This document shows positions 15,622-24,794 of a DNA stretch of 64,000 nucleotides, piece by piece. Both the position numbers and the translations under genes were made by a program. A model generated the notes under the pieces. The model made no database searches. It had not been told where the DNA came from and was given only the letters and a program-made list of their open reading frames with translations. Source of the stretch: Bacillota bacterium (GTDB taxonomy: Bacteria > Bacillota_I > Bacilli_A > RF39 > UBA660); assembly GCA_015059305.1 (NCBI GenBank), contig SVAQ01000003.1, forward strand, positions 1-64,000, written 5' to 3'. The first letter of the stretch is position 1. The number at the start of each line of letters is the position of its first letter.

Positions 15622-16277
15622 AACAATGTAAAAAATGTAATATATTATTAGATGTAATGACTAATAATTGTCCTCTTTGCAATAGTGAGATTGATGATAT
15701 TAAGAATTTTAAAAGTTCATATCCTTTTATAAGTGATATTATTAATAAACATTTCTTTCGAAAGATCATTTTGTTTCTGGTTTGTTTAACCTCTTTAATT
15801 GTTTTAGTACTTAATTATTTTTTAACTCCCACAATAAAATGGTCAATGTTTGTTATTCTGCAATTATTTCTTTCTTATTATATTTTCTATAATATTTTAA
15901 ATGGTAGAAAAAAAGTTATTAAATCACTACTGGCATTAAATGTTATCGTTAGCTCTATATCTGTTTTTTGGGATGTCTATACAGGATTTCATGGTTGGAG
16001 TACTAATTACGTATTGCCATCACTATGTATTAGTTATGGTGCCTTCATGTTACTTTTAAGGTTTATTGATTACTTTGCTTTTAGAGAAAGTAGCAATTAT
16101 ATATACTTAAATATTTGCTTAGAATTTGTACCAATGATATTAGTGTATTTAGGATATGCTAAATTAAATGTTCTTATTTATCTTTCTAGTATCTTTTGTG
16201 TTTTAAATCTTTTAATTCTTGTTATTTTTGATGGCTCTGATTTGAAGGAAGATATTCTTAAAAAAATGCATTTTTAA
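15618..16277 (+). CDS. Zinc-ribbon membrane protein (DUF6320-like)
   Basis: A 219-residue protein. The N-terminus is a rubredoxin-like zinc ribbon with two CxxC motifs (CKKC at 4-7 and CPLC about 18-21). After a short linker, about six hydrophobic membrane segments fill residues 48-205. Proteins of this form regularly accompany the AATase-like acyltransferase, and the ATGA overlap with that gene shows translational coupling. The role is unknown; it may present or regulate the acyltransferase at the membrane (inference). Confidence 0.7.
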   Translation: MKQCKKCNILLDVMTNNCPLCNSEIDDIKNFKSSYPFISDIINKHFFRKIILFLVCLTSLIVLVLNYFLTPTIKWSMFVILQLFLSYYIFYNILNGRKKVIKSLLALNVIVSSISVFWDVYTGFHGWSTNYVLPSLCISYGAFMLLLRFIDYFAFRESSNYIYLNICLEFVPMILVYLGYAKLNVLIYLSSIFCVLNLLILVIFDGSDLKEDILKKMHF

Positions 16278-16324
16278 TTATTTAATTTAGAAATATGACT
16301 ATAATTATTAAATTTTGATCATAC

Positions 16325-16330
16325 TATAAT
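16325..16330 (+). promoter_or_regulatory. -10 element of the flavoprotein gene
   Basis: TATAAT (16325-16330) is 17 bases before the ATG at 16348, with AAAGGATG between as the ribosome site. No good -35 is seen. Confidence 0.45.
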
Positions 16331-16347
16331 TGAAAGGATGACTTAAT

Positions 16348-16884
16348 ATGTTAATAGTTGTAGGATCACGGCGCGAAGGAAACTGCTATAATTTAGCCAA
16401 AAATATTAAACAAAAACTCGATATTGAAAGAATACATTGTGAAATTATAACTCCAGGAAATCAAAGAATCCATTTATGTACCGGATGTATGGATTGTGAT
16501 AAAAATGGCGTATGTGATTTTACCGATGATATGAAAAGTAATATTGATAAAATCAAAAATGAAGATGTTATTATGTTTATTTCTCCTGCTCGTTGGAATT
16601 TGCTTTCCGGGGATTTAAAAATTTTTATTGATCGATTAAATCCCCTTTATTCAAATGGAGGATTAAAAGGAAAAAAGTTTATAGCAGTAGCAATCGGCGC
16701 TCAGGGTAAAGAGAAATATAGTACTGAGGCTGTCATTAATTCTTTAACAAGTTTTGCAGAAAGTGCTAAAATGGACGTTATCTTTGATAAAGAATTTAAC
16801 GATTGTCTAAACGCTAAAGATATTCTTACTTATGATGAAGAAGTAAATAAATTCATCCAAGATATCAAAAAGAAAATAGTCTAA
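16348..16884 (+). CDS. NADPH-dependent FMN reductase / iron-sulfur flavoprotein-like
   Basis: A 178-residue flavodoxin-fold protein. It begins with the FMN-phosphate loop GSRREGNCYNLA (residues 6-17), has a Cys cluster CTGCMDCDKNGVC (about 44-56) followed by DDM, and SPARWNLLSGDLKIFIDR (about 79-96). The layout is that of NAD(P)H:FMN oxidoreductases related to iron-sulfur flavoproteins. The Cys spacing (C-x2-C-x2-C-x5-C) could bind a [4Fe-4S] cluster. Electron partners are unknown. Confidence 0.8.
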   Translation: MLIVVGSRREGNCYNLAKNIKQKLDIERIHCEIITPGNQRIHLCTGCMDCDKNGVCDFTDDMKSNIDKIKNEDVIMFISPARWNLLSGDLKIFIDRLNPLYSNGGLKGKKFIAVAIGAQGKEKYSTEAVINSLTSFAESAKMDVIFDKEFNDCLNAKDILTYDEEVNKFIQDIKKKIV

Positions 16885-16982
16885 AAAAAAATAATATAAA
16901 AATTATCTTTTTTTGTTGGGTTAAAGGAGAAAATTAAAACTTATTAACCACCACTACCTTACAAAAATATTATAAAATATAA

Positions 16983-17013
16983 AAAAAAGAAAATTACTTT
17001 GAATTTTCTTTTT
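16983..17013 (-). terminator. Terminator of the acyl-CoA ligase gene
   Basis: Arms AAAGAAAATT (16986-16995) and AATTTTCTTT (17002-17011) with a 6-base loop, A run on one side and T run on the other. It spans the ligase stop codon. It can also stop transcription from the flavoprotein gene. Confidence 0.65.
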
Positions 17014-18718
17014 CCAATTCACGATAGTTTACTTTTCCAACTAGAGTTTTAGGTAGAGATTCCCTAAATTCAAAATCTTTTGGCATCATATATGCTGCTA
17101 AATTCTTTTGGCAATATTCTTTTATATCACTTTTTACTTTACCGGTAAGTTTAACATCGCTATTTAAAACAATAAATGCTTTAGGAACTTGAACTTTATA
17201 TGGATGCGGAATACCAATAACACCACAGTTTAACACATCTGGATGAGAATTAATTACATCTTCAATATGCGAAGGATAAACATTGTAACCCGATACTATT
17301 AACATTCTTTTTAGTCTTTGAGCAAAGAATAGTACTCCATCTTCGTTCATATAACCCAGGTCGCCTGTATGAACCCAAACTTTACCTTTTTTATCTTTTT
17401 CTAACATTTCATTTGTTTCTTTTTCGTTATCTAAATAGCCAAGCATAACAGTAGGCCCGGCTATTAAAATTTCCCCAGTTTCACCAGTTTTACATTCTTC
17501 GCGAGTTTCTGGATTAACAATTTTAATTTCATTACCAGGTAAAGGAATTCCTACGCTACCTAATATATCGGATCCTAATGCGCCGAATGTTGCAGGTCCA
17601 GTAACTTCAGTCATACCATATCCTTGAATTATTCTTTTGTTACAATTGTGTTCTTTCAAGAAATTATTAACAGCCTCATTTTTAACTGGTGTTAATGTAT
17701 CCCCTCCTGAAACAACATATTTAATATAAGATAAATCTACTTTATCCATATGTTTATTACTAATTAACGCTTCGAATAAAGTTGGTACTCCAGGAACTAA
17801 TGTTGGATTATATTTTGTTAATAACTTATCAAATCTTTTGGCATCAAATTGAGGAACTAAAATTGATGTAGCTCCAAGACAAAGTGGAACATGAACACAA
17901 ACTACTAATCCAAAACAATGAAATAACGGAAGAACCGCAAGCATACTATCTTCTTTATTTAGTTCAGGCAACATAATTCTAGCTTGAAGTGGAACTGCAT
18001 TAATATTTCCGTTAGATAATAAAATATTTTTGGGTACACCAGTTGTTCCTCCACTATGCAAAATTACAGCTGGTTGATCTTTACTTGTTTGAGCAAGAAC
18101 TTTTTCACTATATCTTTTTCCCTTAATAATAAATTCATGCCAGTACATATAATCTTCACTACTTTTCGGTTTTTCAACTTTTCTACCTTTAGTTAAACTG
18201 TAACCTATTTTTAATGGTTTTGGCATCGAATCGCCGGCAGAAACAATTATTGTTTTATATACTTTAGTTTCATCAATTATTTCTTTTACTTTTTTATAAG
18301 CTAAATCAATAGCAATTAACATTACACTATCTGTAGCATTTAAAGAATATTTAATTTCTTCTTCGGCAGATAATGGATGAACCATGTTAGCAATAGCACC
18401 AATTTTATTTACCGCATAAAATGCAATTACAGCTTCGGGAGTATTAGGCATACAAATAGTTACTACATCACCCGGTCTAATACCTTGACTACGCATAGCT
18501 TTTGCAAACATATCAATTTCTTCGAACATATGTCTAAATGTAATTTTACGATTAAAGTAGTTAAGAGCAATACTATCCATATTTTCTTTATTACTTTCTC
18601 TTAAATATTCATAAATAGACATATTAGGAATTTCTATCCCTTTATAATTTTCTCCATAAAATTTTTCCCAAGGGTTCGAACTTTTAAATCTTTTTACTAA
18701 TTTATTAAAAACTTTCAT
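16994..18718 (-). CDS. AMP-forming acyl-CoA synthetase (long-chain fatty acid-CoA ligase-like)
   Basis: A 574-residue member of the ANL adenylating superfamily. Motifs: ILHSGGTTGVPKN (about 219-231, phosphate loop), YGMTEVTGP, the HTGDLGYMNEDG hinge region and the C-terminal PKTLVGKVNYREL with the catalytic Lys. It would activate a carboxylic acid with ATP and load CoA; chain length cannot be read. AAGGAG lies 7 bases before the ATG. The divergent TetR-type gene 142 bases away and the inverted repeats between them suggest local control. Confidence 0.87.
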   Translation of the reverse strand: MKVFNKLVKRFKSSNPWEKFYGENYKGIEIPNMSIYEYLRESNKENMDSIALNYFNRKITFRHMFEEIDMFAKAMRSQGIRPGDVVTICMPNTPEAVIAFYAVNKIGAIANMVHPLSAEEEIKYSLNATDSVMLIAIDLAYKKVKEIIDETKVYKTIIVSAGDSMPKPLKIGYSLTKGRKVEKPKSSEDYMYWHEFIIKGKRYSEKVLAQTSKDQPAVILHSGGTTGVPKNILLSNGNINAVPLQARIMLPELNKEDSMLAVLPLFHCFGLVVCVHVPLCLGATSILVPQFDAKRFDKLLTKYNPTLVPGVPTLFEALISNKHMDKVDLSYIKYVVSGGDTLTPVKNEAVNNFLKEHNCNKRIIQGYGMTEVTGPATFGALGSDILGSVGIPLPGNEIKIVNPETREECKTGETGEILIAGPTVMLGYLDNEKETNEMLEKDKKGKVWVHTGDLGYMNEDGVLFFAQRLKRMLIVSGYNVYPSHIEDVINSHPDVLNCGVIGIPHPYKVQVPKAFIVLNSDVKLTGKVKSDIKEYCQKNLAAYMMPKDFEFRESLPKTLVGKVNYRELEKENSK

Positions 18719-18730
18719 TTTTTCTCCTTT

Positions 18731-18746
18731 TTCAACAGTTGTTGAA
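18731..18746. promoter_or_regulatory. Palindromic site, candidate TetR operator 1
   Basis: Arms TTCAACA and TGTTGAA separated by GT form a perfect 16-base palindrome in the leader of the acyl-CoA ligase gene, just upstream of its ribosome site. Binding by the divergent TetR-type regulator is inferred. Confidence 0.5.
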
Positions 18747-18776
18747 TAAATTACAAGTGTATTATATAATTATTAT

Positions 18777-18794
18777 ATGATTGCTTTCAATCAT
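18777..18794. promoter_or_regulatory. Palindromic site, candidate operator 2
   Basis: Arms ATGATTG and CAATCAT with 4 bases between, perfect. It lies beside A/T-rich TATAAT-like sequences (18763-18776) that could be -10 elements of the ligase gene. Confidence 0.45.
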
Positions 18795-18860
18795 CAATGT
18801 TTATTATTTTTGATAGATATTAAACAATTTTAAGCAATTTGTTGCAAAAGTGAGGAAATT

Positions 18861-19424
18861 ATGGATCGAAGAACTAAATATACGCAAAATATTATTAAAG
18901 AAACTTTTATTGACTTATTATCAGAAAAAGATATAACTAAAATAACAGTAAGTGAAATATGTGAAATCGCTGACATCAATCGTGCGACTTTTTATCGTTA
19001 TTACATTGATGTATATGATTTATTAGAAAAAATAGAAATGAATTTTTCGGAAGAATTAAAAGATGCTTATAACGCAGAAAATATTACAGAATATACGGTT
19101 GCTAATTTTTCTAAGGCATTATTAAAAGCTTTTGTCGAAAACAAAAAGTTAGTTAAAATTTTATTTAACAACAAATCTACAACGAATTTTTTAGATGATA
19201 TATTAGAAATTGTTTATCAGACTTGCAAAGATAAATGGGAACAGGAACTGCCGGGAATTTCTCAAGAAGATATTGAATATGCATCAGTATTTTTATTTAA
19301 TGGCGCTTTAGGAGTAATTAATTTTTGGATAAAAAATGACTTTGACAAAGATATTGAGGAAATAGCCCGCATTATTGAACAACTTGCATATTATGGTTTA
19401 AAAAAATATATTTATCATTATTAA
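18861..19424 (+). CDS. TetR/AcrR family transcriptional regulator
   Basis: A 187-residue protein. The N-terminal helix-turn-helix is clear: ITKITVSEICEIADINRATFYRYY (about residues 20-44, including the ATFYRYY recognition helix). The rest is a helical ligand/dimer domain. GAGG is 5 bases before the ATG. It is divergent from the acyl-CoA ligase; fatty-acid or acyl-CoA sensing is the natural guess from this arrangement, but the ligand is not shown. Confidence 0.9.
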   Translation: MDRRTKYTQNIIKETFIDLLSEKDITKITVSEICEIADINRATFYRYYIDVYDLLEKIEMNFSEELKDAYNAENITEYTVANFSKALLKAFVENKKLVKILFNNKSTTNFLDDILEIVYQTCKDKWEQELPGISQEDIEYASVFLFNGALGVINFWIKNDFDKDIEEIARIIEQLAYYGLKKYIYHY

Positions 19425-19447
19425 AAACGCTTTATAGCGCTTTTTAT
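19424..19447 (+). terminator. Terminator of the TetR-type gene
   Basis: Inverted repeat AACGCT/AGCGCTT around TTAT, followed by TTTTTA, directly after the stop codon. Confidence 0.65.
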
Positions 19448-19495
19448 TTGCTTAAATTTATGTTAAGATATTTTCCAACGCTCAAAGGGGAATAT

Positions 19496-20578
19496 ATGGA
19501 ATACAATTGGTATCATACATACATTAAACAAAAATATCATGAACTAAGAAAGTTACAAAAAATACAGGATAGTCTCGAAATTAGAAAAGCAATTGCTAGT
19601 ATTGAAGCTGAACTTTTGCCAGAACCGAGAGTAAAAAAGCAAAAGACTAGAGAAATATTTTTAAACGAATATCAAGAGTTTAAAAAAGCAAAATTTCTAT
19701 GGGATGATTTAACTACATTCACGGAACTTAGTCAAACCCCCATTACTTTTGATCCCCAATCATTAATAACCAACTTTTCCGATGAAGAATTATTTACTTT
19801 AAGTCATGATTTTTATAAAAATGCGACTACGGAAGAATTATTTGCTCAATTTATGCACTTTTTCAAGCAAAGAAATAGAAATGTTCATTTCTTTAGAAAT
19901 TCTAAGCTTGATTTTTATGCTAACGTTTTCTATCTTCCCTATTATCATGAACTTTTTATGCATTTAAAACCTCGGGGAGAATTTGGTGATGTCGCAGTAC
20001 TCAACCACGAATATGGTCATGGAATTCACTTTTTAAATAATTTCCACGGCAACTTTTATGGAAAAAATATATTTTTCATTGAAATAATTAGCACTTTTTT
20101 CGAATATTTAACGCTACTTTACTATTCTCAAAACGGAAATTATCAATACGCAGCTTTAAATTCTTTAATAGATACCTTTGAAGAAAGAAAAGGTTATGCA
20201 GAAAACATTAAAACTTTTATCTCCTATATTGATTATATGGGACTTGAGGGCTGTGGTAATAAACTAGAAGAACTTAAGGTAATTGATAATTATCTATCTT
20301 ACTATGGAAATACAAATATTGAAGAATTGTATACCGAAGGAAAAATTTCAGAAGATATTCTCTACGTTTTTGCTACGATTATTGTTTGCGAGTTATTAAA
20401 TATTTATTTAGATGATCCCCCAAAAGCATTTTTCTTACTTAATCAGTTAATGAATATTAATCCGGCACTTTCCCCCGAAGAATATTATGAGGAGATTTTA
20501 AATTTAGGCATTTACCCCAATAATAGTGTATTAAATTTTAATGATCATTTAAAAAGAGAATTAACTCGTTTTAAGTAA
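19496..20578 (+). CDS. Small M3-like (oligopeptidase F type) zinc metallopeptidase
   Basis: A 360-residue protein, much shorter than the ~600 residues of usual M3 oligopeptidases. It keeps the zinc site HExGHxxH (HEYGHGIH, about residues 177-184) and a downstream Glu (EIISTFFEY, about 201-209) as third ligand, within the all-helical pattern of the M3 catalytic part. No signal peptide, so cytosolic peptide turnover is likely. The frame extends to 19448, but ATG at 19496 (MEYNWYH) has AAAGGGGA 4 bases upstream. It ends in a strong shared terminator. Confidence 0.72.
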   Translation: MEYNWYHTYIKQKYHELRKLQKIQDSLEIRKAIASIEAELLPEPRVKKQKTREIFLNEYQEFKKAKFLWDDLTTFTELSQTPITFDPQSLITNFSDEELFTLSHDFYKNATTEELFAQFMHFFKQRNRNVHFFRNSKLDFYANVFYLPYYHELFMHLKPRGEFGDVAVLNHEYGHGIHFLNNFHGNFYGKNIFFIEIISTFFEYLTLLYYSQNGNYQYAALNSLIDTFEERKGYAENIKTFISYIDYMGLEGCGNKLEELKVIDNYLSYYGNTNIEELYTEGKISEDILYVFATIIVCELLNIYLDDPPKAFFLLNQLMNINPALSPEEYYEEILNLGIYPNNSVLNFNDHLKRELTRFK

Positions 20579-20588
20579 TTCTCTTTTT
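20552..20588. terminator. Bidirectional terminator between M3-like peptidase and phosphoketolase
   Basis: Arms AGAGAATTA (20555-20563) and TAATTCTCT (20576-20584), with A and T runs outside, overlap the last codons of the peptidase and reach the phosphoketolase stop. Works on both strands. Confidence 0.85.
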
Positions 20589-22962
20589 ATTTTGCTTTCT
20601 TAATTTCTTTAGCCCAATTCCAATTTTTTACTTCAGGCATATCAATTCCATATTCTCGAATATATTCATTGTGTTCTACTAATTTATCTTTACACCATTG
20701 ATTTAACCTAGCACCACGATTTTCTAGTTTAGGTACATATTTAATAACATCCATTACTAAATGATATCTATCAAGTTCATTTTGTACGCGCATATCAAAC
20801 GGAGTTGTAATTGTTCCTTCCTCTTTGTATCCATGAACATGAAGTTCTTGATTATGACGATTATATGCTAGTTCATGAATTAATGATGCATAACCGTGGA
20901 ACGCAAAGACAATCGGTTTATCTTTAGTAAAAATAGCATCATAATCGGCATCGCTTAAGCCATGTGGATGTTTTACACTAGGTTGCAGCCTCATTAAATC
21001 TACTACATTAACCATTCTGATTTTTAAATCTGCAAAATTTTGTCTTAAAATAGTTATAGCAGCTAAAACCTCTAAAGTTGGAGTATCTCCGCAAGATGCC
21101 AAAATAACATCTGGTTCGGCATCTTGATCATTACTAGCAAAATTCCAAATGCCCACACCATTCGTACAATGTTTAACCGCTTCGTCCATAGTTAACCATT
21201 GCGGTCTTGGATGTTTCGAAGCTACAATAACATTTATATAATTTTTAGTTTGAATACAATGATCAAAGCATGATAACAAGCAGTTAGCATCCGGAGGTAA
21301 ATACATTCTTACAATATCAGCCTTCTTTGTAACCAAGTGATTTAAGAATCCTGGATCTTGATGTGTATACCCATTATGGTCTTGTTGCCATACGTGAGAT
21401 GATAAAACATAATTTAATGATGCTATTTCATGACGCCATGGTAGTTCCTTAGTAACTTTTAACCACTTAGCATGTTGACTAGTCATTGAATCTACAACTC
21501 TAATGAAAGCTTCATAACTATGCATAAAACCATGTCTTCCTGTTAATAAATAACCCTCTAAAGCGCCTTCGCAAAAATGTTCTGATAAATAAGAATCTAA
21601 TATTCTTCCGTCGCGCGATAAATATTCATCATCTTTATTAGCAAAAGCATTCCAACTTCTACTTTCTTTTTCAAATACGTGGTTTAATCTATTAGATAAA
21701 GCTTCATCTGGTCCAAATAACCTAAAGTTCTTTTGATCTTGATTTAATTTAAATACATCTCTAATGTAATGTCCTAGCTCCATCATATCTTGGGCCTCAA
21801 CACTACCAGGAACAGTAAATTTAACTGCATAATTTCTAAAATCTGGAACTCTTAAATTTTTTAATAGTCCGCCACCATTAGCATGAGGATTTGCTCCCAT
21901 TCTTCTTAATCCTTTTGGCGCTAATTCCTTAAGTTCTGGAATTAATTTTCCTTCTTTATCAAATAGTTCTTCAGGTTTATAACTTTTTAACCATTTTTCT
22001 AATAACTTTATATTTTCTTCTTTTTCAAAAGCACTAATCGGAATTTGATGGGCTCTAAATGTATCCTCTATTTTTTTACTATCTACCTTTTTAGGTCCTG
22101 TCCATCCTTTAGGAGTTCTTAAAACAATCATTGGCCATCTTATGTTAGCCAAATTCTTTTCTGTTCCAAATTTCTTAATTAAAAGAATTTCCATCATTAC
22201 TTTATCAAGGGTTTCTGCCATTTTTTTATGCATTTCCATTGGTTCTGTGCCCTCAACAAAATATGGGTGCCATCCCAGTCCATTAAAATAATTTTCTAAT
22301 TCTTCATGAGAAATACGTGCTAAAATAGTTGGATTTGCTATTTTGTAACCATTTAAATGAAGAATTGGTAATACTACTCCATCTCTTTCAGGATTTAAAA
22401 ATTTATTTAAACGCCATGATGTTGCTAAAGGTCCTGTTTCTGCTTCACCATCTCCTACTACACAAGCAGCAATTAAATCAGGATTATCTAAAACGGCACC
22501 AAAGGCATGCGAAAGACTATAACCAAGTTCTCCTCCTTCATTAATTGAACCAGGAGTTTCTGGAGCTACATGTGAAGAAATGCCTTTAGGGAAACTAAAT
22601 TGTTTGAACAGCTTTTTTAGACCTTCCTCATCTTCAGTTATATTAGGATAAACTTCGCTATATGTCCCTTCAAGATAGGTATTAGCAACCATTGCATTTC
22701 CACCATGACCAGGCCCCGAAATATAAATCATATTTAAATTTTGCTCTTTAATAATTCGATTTAAATGCACATAAATAAAATTTTGACCAGGAACAGTTCC
22801 CCAGTGACCTACGACTTTTTTCTTGATATCTTTTTCTTCTAATTTTCTTTTTAAAAGTGGATTATCAAGTAAGTATAGCTGTCCTACCGACAAATAATTT
22901 GCTGCTCTAAAATAAGCATCTATCTTTTTTAACATATCATCGCTTATAACTTTGTTTATCAT
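20587..22962 (-). CDS. xfp: Xylulose-5-phosphate/fructose-6-phosphate phosphoketolase
   Basis: A 791-residue thiamin-diphosphate enzyme of usual length. Seen: [27 protein letters not shown], the TPP motif [14 protein letters not shown] (about 167-180) and, in the second domain, [18 protein letters not shown]. It splits xylulose 5-phosphate (and often fructose 6-phosphate) with phosphate to acetyl phosphate plus glyceraldehyde 3-phosphate (or erythrose 4-phosphate). This points to heterofermentative or bifid-type sugar use. It has its own strong promoter and AGGGAG site. Confidence 0.97.
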   Translation of the reverse strand: MINKVISDDMLKKIDAYFRAANYLSVGQLYLLDNPLLKRKLEEKDIKKKVVGHWGTVPGQNFIYVHLNRIIKEQNLNMIYISGPGHGGNAMVANTYLEGTYSEVYPNITEDEEGLKKLFKQFSFPKGISSHVAPETPGSINEGGELGYSLSHAFGAVLDNPDLIAACVVGDGEAETGPLATSWRLNKFLNPERDGVVLPILHLNGYKIANPTILARISHEELENYFNGLGWHPYFVEGTEPMEMHKKMAETLDKVMMEILLIKKFGTEKNLANIRWPMIVLRTPKGWTGPKKVDSKKIEDTFRAHQIPISAFEKEENIKLLEKWLKSYKPEELFDKEGKLIPELKELAPKGLRRMGANPHANGGGLLKNLRVPDFRNYAVKFTVPGSVEAQDMMELGHYIRDVFKLNQDQKNFRLFGPDEALSNRLNHVFEKESRSWNAFANKDDEYLSRDGRILDSYLSEHFCEGALEGYLLTGRHGFMHSYEAFIRVVDSMTSQHAKWLKVTKELPWRHEIASLNYVLSSHVWQQDHNGYTHQDPGFLNHLVTKKADIVRMYLPPDANCLLSCFDHCIQTKNYINVIVASKHPRPQWLTMDEAVKHCTNGVGIWNFASNDQDAEPDVILASCGDTPTLEVLAAITILRQNFADLKIRMVNVVDLMRLQPSVKHPHGLSDADYDAIFTKDKPIVFAFHGYASLIHELAYNRHNQELHVHGYKEEGTITTPFDMRVQNELDRYHLVMDVIKYVPKLENRGARLNQWCKDKLVEHNEYIREYGIDMPEVKNWNWAKEIKKAK

Positions 22963-22987
22963 AACTAGCTCCCTTTATTCTAATAAA

Positions 22988-23016
22988 ATTATATACCAAA
23001 AAGTCAATTAACTCAA
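22988..23016 (-). promoter_or_regulatory. Sigma-A promoter of phosphoketolase
   Basis: Minus strand: -35 TTGAGT (23016-23011), a 17-base spacer, -10 TATAAT (22993-22988). The start codon is at 22962. Confidence 0.8.
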
Positions 23017-23021
23017 ATAAT

Positions 23022-24077
23022 TTATTTATAAATTCTAGGAATTCTTTTGCCAATGCTACAAATCACTTCATAATTAATTGTATCAAGATGGGATGCAATT
23101 TCATTAATATGTTTATTATCCTTAATAATTACAACCTTATCACCTATTTTAACTTTATCATCAACTTTTATAAATAACATATCCATACAAATATTACCCA
23201 CTATCAAATATTTTTCATTATTAATATAAACATGTCTTCCTGTATTTTTACGAATAATTCCATCGGCATATCCAATTGGTACAATAGCTATGCGTTCTTT
23301 GTCTTTGACTTCATAAGCGCCATTATAACCAACTGTCATATTTTCTACTTCATTAATTTGAATTACACTACTATATAACGAAAAAGTAGATTTTAAATCT
23401 AATTTTGTATTAGTTAGTCCATACATGGCTATCCCTAAACGACAACCATTTACATAAGATACTTTAGGATAATTTAAACTATATCCGCTTGCACCGAAGT
23501 GAACTATAGGGATATTCTTTAAATCAATACTAGAGGTTATATTTTCAAATAAAGCAATTTGCTTTAATGTATTTTCTTTATTTTCGTCATCATAAATATG
23601 CGTATATATTCCTTCCATAAAAAGAGAGTTATTCTTTAAAAGAGATAAAACTTCTTCTAACTCTTTTTTATTACTAATGCCTAAGCGATTCATCCCCGTA
23701 TTAATCTTCAGATGGATTTTAATATTTTTCAAAAGCTTAATATTCAATGATTTTAAATGTTCTAAGCTGTTTATTGAGATAGTTATATTATTTTTTTTAC
23801 ATACATTTAAACTATCATTTTCAATTTTTCCTAAACACAATATTGGAATATTTTTAATATCTTTTCTTATTTCTAATGCTTCTTCTAAAGTTGCAACTGC
23901 TAAATAATTACATCCAGCCTTTATAATCTTTTTTACTACTTTGTTACTTGCATGACCATAACAATCAGCTTTAACAACACCAATATGATATTTATAATCT
24001 TTTAAAAATTCTATTAAAGTTTTTACATTATAATAAATATTATCTAAATTTATTTCTGCATATGTTTTTCGATACAT
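23022..24077 (-). CDS. alr: Alanine racemase
   Basis: A 351-residue PLP enzyme. The PLP Lys lies in VVKADCYGHAS (K36), CRLGIAMYG is the barrel motif, and the catalytic Tyr is in VGYNGAYEV with its C-terminal domain. It makes D-Ala for peptidoglycan. The start at 24077 is chosen because GGAGAAG is 6 bases upstream; an in-frame ATG at 24092 has no site. In a spore former it could also control germination by L-Ala, but nothing here separates the two roles. Confidence 0.95.
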   Translation of the reverse strand: MYRKTYAEINLDNIYYNVKTLIEFLKDYKYHIGVVKADCYGHASNKVVKKIIKAGCNYLAVATLEEALEIRKDIKNIPILCLGKIENDSLNVCKKNNITISINSLEHLKSLNIKLLKNIKIHLKINTGMNRLGISNKKELEEVLSLLKNNSLFMEGIYTHIYDDENKENTLKQIALFENITSSIDLKNIPIVHFGASGYSLNYPKVSYVNGCRLGIAMYGLTNTKLDLKSTFSLYSSVIQINEVENMTVGYNGAYEVKDKERIAIVPIGYADGIIRKNTGRHVYINNEKYLIVGNICMDMLFIKVDDKVKIGDKVVIIKDNKHINEIASHLDTINYEVICSIGKRIPRIYK

Positions 24078-24128
24078 AATTTTCTTCTCCATATTAAAAA
24101 AGTAGATACACTAAATATCTACTTCTTT

Positions 24129-24794
24129 TTAATCATTATTCCTTGCGACTAATATTAACCTTATTATTTGTGCCGCACTAGCAAGTACACCAGCCACATA
24201 AGTTAAAGCAGCACTTTTAAGAACCTTTTTAACTCCGGTTTCTTCTTCTTTCTTAACCAAATGAAGCGCCTCTAATTCTTTTTGAGCACGAGCACTGGCA
24301 TTAAATTCAACTGGTAATGTTACAATTTGAAATATAAGACCTAAAGCAGTAAATGCAATACCCAAATATACTAAATCTAAAATTTGTAATAAAAAGCCGA
24401 TTAATAATATATAGTAAGATATTGAAGTAGCAATATTAACAATTGGAAATATTGCACTACGTACTTTCATATATAAGTAACCTTCTTTGTCTTGAATTGC
24501 ATGTCCACATTCATGTGCCGCAATAGCAATCGAAGCCACTGTTTCACCTTCAAAAACAGCTTTAGAAAGTCTTACTGTTTTTCTTTTAGGATCATAGTGG
24601 TCTGATAAGTATCCGCTAGTTTCAACAACATACACATTTTCAAGGCCATTTTTATCTAAAATTTTTCTAGCGACTTCTTGACCTGTTAAGCCGTCAGTAT
24701 TTTTAACTCCCAAATATTTTTTATATGTTCTTTTAACATTCAAGTCCGCAATAAGGGGAATTAAAATCATTACTAATATTAATAATAAATCCAT
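24129..24794 (-). CDS. yugP: YugP-type putative membrane zinc metallopeptidase
   Basis: A 221-residue protein: an N-terminal membrane segment (about 2-17), the zinc motif HECGH (AIAAHECGHAIQ, about 92-103), then two to three further membrane segments (about 115-165 and near 195-215). This is the YugP family; substrates are unknown. Its ATG overlaps the cysS stop by one base (TAATG), with GAGGTG inside the end of cysS. Confidence 0.88.
   Translation of the reverse strand: MDLLLILVMILIPLIADLNVKRTYKKYLGVKNTDGLTGQEVARKILDKNGLENVYVVETSGYLSDHYDPKRKTVRLSKAVFEGETVASIAIAAHECGHAIQDKEGYLYMKVRSAIFPIVNIATSISYYILLIGFLLQILDLVYLGIAFTALGLIFQIVTLPVEFNASARAQKELEALHLVKKEEETGVKKVLKSAALTYVAGVLASAAQIIRLILVARNND

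Noticed and set aside
16885..16993. Inverted GGTTAA/TTAACC pair and a GGAG site between the flavoprotein and ligase genes
   Set aside because: Arms are only 6 bases with no T run, and no open frame follows the GGAG within the gap.
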